Positions 1 to 5,690 of a stretch of 7,412 bases of DNA are shown one piece after another; the stretch's first letter is position 1; every line of letters starts with the position of its first letter. The stretch is from Bacteroidales bacterium UBA4347 (lineage in GTDB: Bacteria > Bacteroidota > Bacteroidia > Bacteroidales > P3): the NCBI GenBank assembly GCA_002394185.1, contig DGTB01000068.1, forward strand, positions 8,421 to 15,832. The letters run 5' to 3'. Below the pieces are notes generated by a model. That model was not told where the DNA came from. It saw only the letters and a program-made list of their open reading frames with translations, and searched no databases. A program made the translations under genes and the position numbers.

Positions 1-1272
1 GGTGGCATCTGCCTCAACTGGGGCTGCATCCCGACCAAGGCGTTGATGAAGAGTGCGCAGGCGTTCAACTACGCCAAGCATGCCGCCACCTACGGCTTCA
101 AGGCCGAGGGCGTGGAGCCCGACCTGAACGCCATGGTTGACCGCAGCCGCGGTGTGGCCTCGACGATGAACAAGGGCGTGGAGTTCCTGCTGAAGAAGAA
201 CGGAGTGGAGGTTATCAACGGCACCGCCAAGGTGATGCCCGGCAAGAAGGTGATGGTTGACGGCACGGAGTACGAGGCCGAGCACATCATCATCGCCACC
301 GGCGCGCGCAGCCGCGTGATGCCCTCGATGCCGCAGGACGGCCGCCGCATCATCGGCTACCGCGAGGCCATGACGCTCCGCGAGCAGCCCCAGCGCATGC
401 TGGTGTGCGGCAGCGGCGCCATCGGCAGCGAGTTCGCCTTCTTCTACCAGAGCATCGGCACGCAGGTGACGCTCGTCGAGTTCATGCCCCAGATTCTGCC
501 CAACGAGGACGAGGAGGTGGCCGCCCAGATGAGCCGCAGCTTCCGCAAGATGGGCATGAAGGTGATGCCCTCCTGCTCGGTGGAGAAGGTTGACATTGAG
601 GGCGATGTGTGCCATGTCACCGTCAAGGACCTGAAGAAGAACACCGAGACCGTCGTCGACGTCGACGTGGTGCTGAGCGCTGTCGGCGTGGTGACCAACC
701 TCGAAGGCCTCGGCCTCGAGGAGACCTGCATCAAATACGAGAAAGGCAAGATCGAGGTCAACGACTGGTATGAGACCAATGTGCCCGGCTACTATGCCAT
801 TGGCGACGTGGTCCACGGCCCGGCCCTGGCGCATGTGGCGTCGAAGGAGGCCATCTGCTGCGTGGAGCACCTGGCCGGCAAGGAGGCCGTCAAGGTGAAC
901 TACAGCAATGTCCCCGGCTGCACCTACACTACCCCCGAGGTGGCCAGCGTGGGCCTGACGGAGAAGAAGGCCGTCGACGCCGGCTACGAGGTGAAGGTGG
1001 GCAAATTCTTCTTCAAGGCCAGCGGCAAAGCCACCGCAGCCGGCAACACCGACGGATTCGTCAAGATTGTCGCCGACGCCAAGACCGACCTCATCCTGGG
1101 TTGCCACATGTGTGGCGACAATGTGACGGAGATGATAGCCGAAGCCGTTGTGGCCCGCGAGAAAGGCATGACCGCCCGCGAGCTGGCCCAGGCCATCCAT
1201 CCGCACCCCACCATGAGCGAAGGCGTCATGGAGGCCCTCGAGGCAGTGCACGGTGAGGCCATCCACGGCTGA
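1..1272 (+). CDS. lpdA: Dihydrolipoyl dehydrogenase (E3), 5'-truncated by the window edge
   Basis: This flavoprotein reoxidises the dihydrolipoyl groups of 2-oxoacid dehydrogenase complexes or of the glycine cleavage H-protein, passing electrons through FAD to NAD+. The reading frame is open from base 1, so 423 residues are visible; the N-terminal FAD dinucleotide-binding glycine motif, probably about 40 residues, lies upstream. Counting from base 1, the redox disulfide motif CLNWGC is at residues 4-9, the NAD-binding motif GSGAIGSE at 137-144, the second FAD contact YYAIGD ends at D269, and the C-terminal catalytic pair is H402 and E407 in HPHPTMSE. All visible catalytic elements are intact. 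It ends with TGA, 33 bases before the next gene. The window does not show which 2-oxoacid or glycine complex it serves, because the upstream neighbours are missing. The family call is near certain; the complex it belongs to is unknown. Confidence 0.95.
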   Translation, partial: GGICLNWGCIPTKALMKSAQAFNYAKHAATYGFKAEGVEPDLNAMVDRSRGVASTMNKGVEFLLKKNGVEVINGTAKVMPGKKVMVDGTEYEAEHIIIATGARSRVMPSMPQDGRRIIGYREAMTLREQPQRMLVCGSGAIGSEFAFFYQSIGTQVTLVEFMPQILPNEDEEVAAQMSRSFRKMGMKVMPSCSVEKVDIEGDVCHVTVKDLKKNTETVVDVDVVLSAVGVVTNLEGLGLEETCIKYEKGKIEVNDWYETNVPGYYAIGDVVHGPALAHVASKEAICCVEHLAGKEAVKVNYSNVPGCTYTTPEVASVGLTEKKAVDAGYEVKVGKFFFKASGKATAAGNTDGFVKIVADAKTDLILGCHMCGDNVTEMIAEAVVAREKGMTARELAQAIHPHPTMSEGVMEALEAVHGEAIHG

Positions 1273-1305
1273 AAACCAAAATAATACACAACCAAACATA
1301 CTATA

Positions 1306-2277
1306 ATGATCATATTCCCAAAGAAAAGGGTGAAAGCTGCCGAAGGCTTGCACGTGAAAATCTCCAACCACTTCTACTATTCGGACTTCGGCATCCGCAA
1401 CACGGGCGAGACCCGCTACGGAGGACGCCGCTACATCCTCACCGGCGCTCCCGGCACGGGCTTCTTCGAGCGCGAAAGCGAAAGCCACAGCTACCACATG
1501 TTTGTCCGCAAGCATGTGGCCAAGACCAAGCCCAGCTACCTGCGCATGGTGCTGGGCAAGGAGCCCAACTTCGGCAAAGCCATCGAAGAAGGCAACAAGG
1601 CCCTGGCCAGCAGCACCGATCAGCGCCAGCGCGAACTGCTCGAATGCTACGTCAATGCGCTCACCGTTGCCCGCAAAGAGGAACGCATTCAGCGCGTCAT
1701 CCGAGGCATCAAGGACAAGATGGGCCACAAGAGCAACAAGTTCATGGTCAGTGTCTTGAGCCACTACAAGAACAAGGTGCGCCAGCTGGAAAGCGACATG
1801 GACTCGGTGGTGTGGCATGTGAAAGACCATTGCTCCGCCGAGACCTATGAAGCCTACAGCAAGGTCGTCGATGCTTTCACCCGCGTGGCCTCCTGCCGAC
1901 GCATCTGGTTCTACGCCCCGCTGCGCAAGGAGAGCTATTCTCAGGTGTTTTTCGACATGGGTGTGTTCGATTATATCCGCAACGAAGCCTTCCTGCCGTT
2001 GATGCGCGACCCCAAGGGGGTGCACTACTACCTGCTGCCCGATGCCATGATTGTGGCCCGCAGTAGTTTTGATTTCGACGTGGTGCCCCTCAAGACGCTC
2101 ACCATCGTCAGTCAGGAACTGGCCATTGAGGAACCCACCGAGGCCATGCTCGGCCAGATGGGCGATGCAGCGAGTATGATCAAGATACCGGAGTTCGACC
2201 TCAACTTCTACTTCAACCACGTGCGCGCCGTCGTGGACTTTGTCCGCGCCGTCGACCGATTGAAGGAAACCCTTTGA
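1306..2277 (+). CDS. Uncharacterised protein with DUF4236-like N-terminal region
   Basis: A 323-residue protein that I cannot assign a function. Residues 4-54 resemble the small DUF4236 domain: a basic FPKKRVK start, a short 'GLHVKIS' strand and a closing TGAPGTGFF turn. Residues about 90-200 are rich in charged residues and look largely helical. Residues about 225-300 look mixed alpha/beta, with a strand-like HYYLLPDAMIV segment followed by DFDVVPLKTLTIV. I see no signal peptide, membrane segment or enzyme motif, so it is probably cytoplasmic. The ATG at 1306 follows an A-rich leader without Shine-Dalgarno sequence, normal for Bacteroidetes. The gene ends in tandem stops (TGA TAA, 2275-2280), and only 10 bases separate it from the M23 peptidase gene, so the two are probably co-transcribed. 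The DUF4236 link is by eye only. Confidence 0.8.
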   Translation: MIIFPKKRVKAAEGLHVKISNHFYYSDFGIRNTGETRYGGRRYILTGAPGTGFFERESESHSYHMFVRKHVAKTKPSYLRMVLGKEPNFGKAIEEGNKALASSTDQRQRELLECYVNALTVARKEERIQRVIRGIKDKMGHKSNKFMVSVLSHYKNKVRQLESDMDSVVWHVKDHCSAETYEAYSKVVDAFTRVASCRRIWFYAPLRKESYSQVFFDMGVFDYIRNEAFLPLMRDPKGVHYYLLPDAMIVARSSFDFDVVPLKTLTIVSQELAIEEPTEAMLGQMGDAASMIKIPEFDLNFYFNHVRAVVDFVRAVDRLKETL

Positions 2278-2287
2278 TAATCGCTAC

Positions 2288-3271
2288 ATGAAGAAAACAC
2301 GCCACACCTACCGCTTCAACCCTCATACACTGAAGTATGAGAAGGTCTTTGTGTCGCTGCGCGACAAGGTGAAGCGCATCAGCTTCCCCGTGCTGTTCGG
2401 TGTGGTGCTGGGCGTGGTGATTGTGGTGGTGGGCATGCAGTTCATGGAGTCGCCGTCGGAACGCGCCATGAAACGCGAGCTGGCGCAATTCCGGCGCCAG
2501 TCGAAACTGCTCAACGACCGTGTCGACCGTGCCGAAAAGGTGTTGGAAAACCTTGAGGAGCGCGACGACAACCTCTATCGTACCATCTTCGCCTCCGAGC
2601 CGGTCAGCGCTGCCGAACGCAACAGTGGCATCGGAGGCGTGGAACGCTACGCGGAGTTCGACAATTGGGAGAATGGCATCCTACTGAAGAATACCACCAA
2701 GCGTGTCGACGACCTGACAAAGCGCCTGTATGTGGAGTCGAAGTCGCTCGACGAGATTTTCGAGATGGCTCGTACCAAGAACGAGCGCATGTCCGCCATG
2801 CCGGCCATCATGCCTGTGTCCAAGACGCTGGGCAAAGTGGTCAGCGGATACGGCATGCGGTTCCACCCCATCCTCAAGAACCATCGTCTTCATTCCGGTA
2901 TCGATATCGCGGCCCGCCAAGGTACGCCGATCTATGCCACTGGCGACGGCGTGGTGCAGGTGGCAGGGCGCAATCCCGAAGGTTTCTCGGGCTATGGTGT
3001 GGTGGTGATAATCAACCATGGTTTTGGGTTCCAGACGCTTTATGCCCACATGAACAGCACCAAGGTGCGCAAAGGTCAGCACATCAAGCGTGGTGAACAG
3101 ATCGGCGTGGTGGGCAGTTCCGGCATGTCGTCGGGGTCGCACCTGCACTATGAGGTTATACTCAACGGCAAGAAAGTGGACCCTGTCTACTACTTCTTCA
3201 ACGACCTCACTCCGGAAGAATACAACGAGGTCCTCGAGCTGGCACGTCAGGAAAACCAAAGTATGAGCTAA
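2288..3271 (+). CDS. Membrane-anchored M23 (LytM-type) peptidoglycan peptidase
   Basis: A 327-residue zinc metallopeptidase expected to cut peptide cross-links in peptidoglycan from the periplasmic side. A basic N-terminus (1-31) is followed by one hydrophobic segment at about 33-53, which fits a type II signal anchor without a cleavage site. Residues about 58-97 are a heptad-rich, charged coiled-coil candidate. The C-terminal M23 domain spans about 180-305. The full active site is present: zinc ligands H202 and D206 in HSGID, the HxH motif H285-L-H287, and H254 in YAHM. The spacing matches LytM, so the enzyme should be active and not a degenerate EnvC/NlpD-like regulator. The overall plan, including the conserved 'YFNDLTPEEY' C-terminus, is that of a common Bacteroidales family. 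It lies 10 bases after the unknown gene. Its TAA stop sits inside a copy of the intergenic repeat (TATGAGCTAA, 3262-3271). Confidence 0.92.
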   Translation: MKKTRHTYRFNPHTLKYEKVFVSLRDKVKRISFPVLFGVVLGVVIVVVGMQFMESPSERAMKRELAQFRRQSKLLNDRVDRAEKVLENLEERDDNLYRTIFASEPVSAAERNSGIGGVERYAEFDNWENGILLKNTTKRVDDLTKRLYVESKSLDEIFEMARTKNERMSAMPAIMPVSKTLGKVVSGYGMRFHPILKNHRLHSGIDIAARQGTPIYATGDGVVQVAGRNPEGFSGYGVVVIINHGFGFQTLYAHMNSTKVRKGQHIKRGEQIGVVGSSGMSSGSHLHYEVILNGKKVDPVYYFFNDLTPEEYNEVLELARQENQSMS

Positions 3272-3280
3272 TTCCGGTCA

Positions 3281-3310
3281 AGAGTTATGAGCTAAGAGTT
3301 ATGAGTTATG
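3281..3310 (+). repeat. Heptad repeat forming the ispH leader and start codon
   Basis: From 3281 the sequence reads AGAGTTA / TGAGCTA / AGAGTTA / TGAGTTA / TG, four 7-bp units followed by the last two bases of the ispH ATG. At a coarser scale the 12-mer AAGAGTTATGAG occurs twice, 14 bases apart (3280-3291 and 3294-3305). GAGTTATG occurs three times (3282, 3296, 3303), the last containing the ATG. An extra copy of the 10-mer TATGAGCTAA lies at 3262-3271, includes the M23 stop codon and is repeated exactly at 3286-3295. All of this is read directly; the function is unknown. Confidence 0.85.
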
Positions 3311-4168
3311 GAGATTAGAATCGACGAGAATGCAGGCTATTGCTTCGGGGTGGTGAAAGCCATCGGCGCCGCGGAAGAAGAACTTTCGCGCGACGGCAGC
3401 CTCTACTGCCTGGGCGACATCGTGCATAACAGCGCCGAGGTGGAGCGCCTGCGTAGACTGGGGCTGGTGGTGATAGACCACGGCCACCTGCCCGAGCTGC
3501 TGGGGAGCAAGGTGCTTATCCGTGCCCACGGCGAACCGCCCGAAACCTACCGCACCGCCGAACGGCTCGGAATACGCCTCATCGACGCCACCTGCCCCAT
3601 CGTGCTGGCTCTTCAGCAGCGTATCCGCAAGGGTTACGACGAGATGCAACGCATTGGAGGACAGATAGTCATTTTTGGCAAGCCCGGCCATGCCGAGGTG
3701 GTGGGTCTCACCGGACAGACCGACGGCACCGCCATCATCGCCAGCCGTCCCGACGACCTTGCGGCCATCGACTTCTCTCGCCCCATCCGCCTTTATTCCC
3801 AGACCACCAAGAGCCGCGAGGAGTATCAGCAACTCATTGCCAACATCAATGCCCGCCTGGCTCCCGGAGCCGACTTTGTGGCCTACGACACCATCTGCAA
3901 CCGTGTGGCCAACCGGGCCCGCGAGCTCGAAAGCTTCGCCCGCAGCGTCGACGTGCTCCTCTTCGTGGCCGGAGCCAACAGCAGCAATGGCCATTATCTT
4001 TACGAGTATTGCCGTAAAGTGCAGCCGCGCACCCATTTCATCGCCGATGCCGCCGACCTTGAGCCGGCCTGGTTTGCCGGTGCCGGAAGCGTGGGCATCA
4101 GCGGTGCCACCTCCACGCCCCGCTGGCTTATGGAACAAGTAGCTGTTCAGTTAAGAGACATGTGTTAA
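3308..4168 (+). CDS. ispH: 4-hydroxy-3-methylbut-2-enyl diphosphate reductase (IspH/LytB)
   Basis: The last enzyme of the MEP pathway: a cytoplasmic iron-sulfur protein that reduces HMBPP to isopentenyl and dimethylallyl diphosphate. At 286 residues it has the usual bacterial length. The three cluster cysteines are present: C12 in GYCFGV, C96 in DATCP and C197 in DTICNRV, at essentially the E. coli positions. Substrate-binding residues are also there: H40 (DIVHN), H74 (RAHGE), H128 and E130 (GHAEV), T166/T167 (SQTTKS), and S225/N227 in ANSSN, followed by the SGATSTP loop near the C-terminus. The start ATG at 3308 is itself the end of a 7-bp repeat unit (see the repeat entry). The start is secure because MEIRIDENAGYCFG is the normal N-terminus. 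The TAA stop lies 5 bases before the preferred recF ATG, which suggests translational coupling with recF. Confidence 0.97.
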   Translation: MEIRIDENAGYCFGVVKAIGAAEEELSRDGSLYCLGDIVHNSAEVERLRRLGLVVIDHGHLPELLGSKVLIRAHGEPPETYRTAERLGIRLIDATCPIVLALQQRIRKGYDEMQRIGGQIVIFGKPGHAEVVGLTGQTDGTAIIASRPDDLAAIDFSRPIRLYSQTTKSREEYQQLIANINARLAPGADFVAYDTICNRVANRARELESFARSVDVLLFVAGANSSNGHYLYEYCRKVQPRTHFIADAADLEPAWFAGAGSVGISGATSTPRWLMEQVAVQLRDMC

Positions 4169-4173
4169 GGATT

Positions 4174-5289
4174 ATGACGCTGGAACGACTGATACTGACC
4201 AATTTCAAGAATTACGCCGAGGCCGACGTGCAGCTCTGCGACAACGTCAATTGCTTTGTTGGCAACAACGGTGCCGGCAAGACCAACCTCCTCGACGCCG
4301 TCTACTACCTCTCTTTTTGCAAAAGTTATTTCAACCCTGTCGATACACAGAATATCCGCCTCGGACAAGACCTCTTTGCCATCCATGGTCATTATGCCGG
4401 CGGCGATTCAGCTTCGCTATCTCTTCGCCGAGGGCAGGGTAAACAGTTGAAATGGAATAAGAAAGCCTGCAAGACCCTCTCCGAGCACATCGGGAGGATA
4501 CCCCTCGTCATGGTGTCGCCCAACGACCAGCAGCTCATCACCGGTGGCAGCGACCTCCGCCGCAAGTTCATGGACGGCGTCATCTCGCAGACCGACCACC
4601 AGTACCTCGAGCATCTGCTGCGCTACACCAAAGCTCTCGAACAGCGCAACCGTCTGCTGAAGCAGATGTGGGACGATCGCATGTGGGACGACGCCATGGT
4701 CTCCATTTGGGATGCCCAGCTCATCGACAGCGGTGAGTTCCTTACCTCGCGCCGTGCGAAGTTCATCGAGGACTTCACCCCCCTCTTTGCACATTATTAT
4801 CATTGGATTGCGGGCAACGACGAGCCCGGCACGGTGGTCTACCACCACGACGGTCGCCCCCTCGCCGTACAGCTCGAGGAGTGCCGCCAGGCCGACAAAT
4901 ACTCGCAGTACACCAATGCCGGCCCCCACAAGGACGACCTCCAGCTGCTGCTCTCCGCTTCCGACACCCCCGCCGAGGAGGCCATGCCGCTCAAGAAGTT
5001 CGGCTCGCAGGGACAGCAGAAGAGTTTTGCGCTGGCCCTGAAACTGGCACAGTTCCAGTATATGCTCAACCACTCCGGCGAGAAGCCCATCCTGTTGCTC
5101 GACGACATCTTCGACAAACTGGACCTCCTGCGAATCAAGCGCCTCATAGCCCTTGTGGGCAGCGACAGCTTCGGCCAGGTGCTCCTCACCGACACCCAGC
5201 CGGGCCGCATCCAGGCCATCTTCGACGAGCTGCCTTCCCTTGAGCATCGTGTCTTCCAAGTGGCCAACGGCTCCGTAAACAACTCATAA
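4174..5289 (+). CDS. recF: DNA replication and repair protein RecF
   Basis: An SMC/ABC-like ATPase that helps load RecA at single-stranded gaps through RecFOR and assists recovery of stalled forks. It has 371 residues, normal for RecF. The N-terminus MTLERLILTNFKNY is the family's typical beginning and decides the start at ATG 4174. An in-frame GTG at 4162, overlapping ispH, would add four non-conserved residues and is less likely. Walker A is GNNGAGKTN at residues 30-38 (K36, T37). The ABC signature-like GSQGQQKS is at 277-284. Walker B ILLLDD is at 306-311, followed by the D-loop 'FDKLD'. No key residue is missing. The TAA stop and the last two residues are encoded within the repeat at 5281-5305. 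The next gene is a DUF721/DciA protein, a recF neighbour seen in distant phyla. Confidence 0.96.
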   Translation: MTLERLILTNFKNYAEADVQLCDNVNCFVGNNGAGKTNLLDAVYYLSFCKSYFNPVDTQNIRLGQDLFAIHGHYAGGDSASLSLRRGQGKQLKWNKKACKTLSEHIGRIPLVMVSPNDQQLITGGSDLRRKFMDGVISQTDHQYLEHLLRYTKALEQRNRLLKQMWDDRMWDDAMVSIWDAQLIDSGEFLTSRRAKFIEDFTPLFAHYYHWIAGNDEPGTVVYHHDGRPLAVQLEECRQADKYSQYTNAGPHKDDLQLLLSASDTPAEEAMPLKKFGSQGQQKSFALALKLAQFQYMLNHSGEKPILLLDDIFDKLDLLRIKRLIALVGSDSFGQVLLTDTQPGRIQAIFDELPSLEHRVFQVANGSVNNS

Positions 5290-5305
5290 CTATTAACTCA
5301 TAACT
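5281..5305 (-). repeat. Inverted copy of the heptad repeat at the recF-dciA junction
   Basis: The 11-mer AACTCATAACT occurs at 5281-5291 and 5295-5305, 14 bases apart. In 7-bp steps it reads AACTCAT / AACTATT / AACTCAT / AACT. Read on the minus strand it is the unit of the ispH leader: 12 bases at 5294-5305 are the exact reverse complement of 3297-3308. The recF stop codon (5287-5289) lies inside the first copy. The remaining bases to the dciA ATG at 5313 are A-rich. Confidence 0.82.
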
Positions 5306-5312
5306 GAAAAAG

Positions 5313-5597
5313 ATGCAGCCCGACCGCACACTCGACTACTACCTTCAAGGGGCCCTGCGCCGCCTGGACCATGGCGACTTCGCCGACGAGCTGCGTGTGG
5401 AGCAGGTCTATCGCCAGCTGGCCGGCGACCTCATCAGCCGCCTCACCATGTCGGTGCAGTTCACCAAGGGTGTGCTCAGCCTCCGTGTGGCCTCCGCCGC
5501 CCTGCGCAGCGAACTGATGCGTCGCCGCGAGGGACTGCGTGTCAAAATCAACGACCATCTTGGTGCCGAGGTGGTCAAAACCATTTACATCCGCTAA
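5313..5597 (+). CDS. dciA: DUF721 / DciA-family protein (likely replicative helicase loader or helper)
   Basis: A 94-residue protein of the DUF721 family. In bacteria without DnaC or DnaI, the DUF721 protein DciA interacts with the DnaB helicase and aids its loading at the origin. The diagnostic C-terminal half is clear: GVLSLRVASAALRSELMRRREGLRVKINDHLG (residues about 53-84) is the strand plus 'S..LR.EL....E.L...LN..LG' pattern typical of Bacteroidetes members, and VVKTIYIR ends the domain. The usual tryptophan of the 'W..v.G' motif is a tyrosine here (Y33 in VYRQLAG), a conservative change. There is no signal peptide or membrane segment. It follows recF by 23 bases; recF next to DUF721 is also the arrangement in actinobacteria such as Mycobacterium, which supports a role in chromosome replication. 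The family call is strong; the DciA function in this organism is inferred. Confidence 0.82.
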   Translation: MQPDRTLDYYLQGALRRLDHGDFADELRVEQVYRQLAGDLISRLTMSVQFTKGVLSLRVASAALRSELMRRREGLRVKINDHLGAEVVKTIYIR

Positions 5598-5599
5598 AC

Positions 5600-5690
5600 A
5601 CTTAAAACGTAAAGCTGTGAACTGTGAGCTGTGAGCTGTAAGTGGTTGGCGCAAAACTTAAAACTTAAAGCTTAAAACTTAAAACTAAAA
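5600..5690 (+). repeat. 13-unit heptad repeat array filling the dciA-ABC exporter gap
   Basis: The 91 bases divide into 13 units of seven with no phase break: ACTTAAA / ACGTAAA / GCTGTGA / ACTGTGA / GCTGTGA / GCTGTAA / GTGGTTG / GCGCAAA / ACTTAAA / ACTTAAA / GCTTAAA / ACTTAAA / ACTAAAA. Against the consensus RCTKWRA, nine units match exactly, two have one mismatch, and units 7 and 8 are decayed. Two sub-types appear in blocks: TAAA-type at both ends and GTGA-type in the middle. The final A is the first base of the exporter's ATG, so the array occupies the whole leader. No promoter-like TAnnTTTG was seen in it. Confidence 0.88.

Noticed and set aside
1273..1305. Possible heptad repeat in the lpdA-unknown gene gap (AACCAAA twice)
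   Set aside because: The two copies are 16 bases apart and no 7-bp phase is visible; it looks like an ordinary A-rich Bacteroidetes leader.
3299..4138. Minus-strand open frame of 279 codons opposite ispH
   Set aside because: Compositional shadow of ispH, whose cysteines and substrate residues are all present on the + strand; no recognisable motif on the minus strand.
4162..4173. GTG at 4162 as the recF start
   Set aside because: It would add four residues before the conserved MTLERLILTNF and overlap ispH; the ATG at 4174 gives the normal family N-terminus.
4417..5259. Minus-strand open frame of 280 codons opposite recF
   Set aside because: Same explanation: antisense of a well-conserved gene in GC-rich DNA, biased composition and no domain.
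5600..5690. The heptad array as a CRISPR array
   Set aside because: Units are 7 bp with no spacers between them, far too short for CRISPR repeats, and no cas gene is present.
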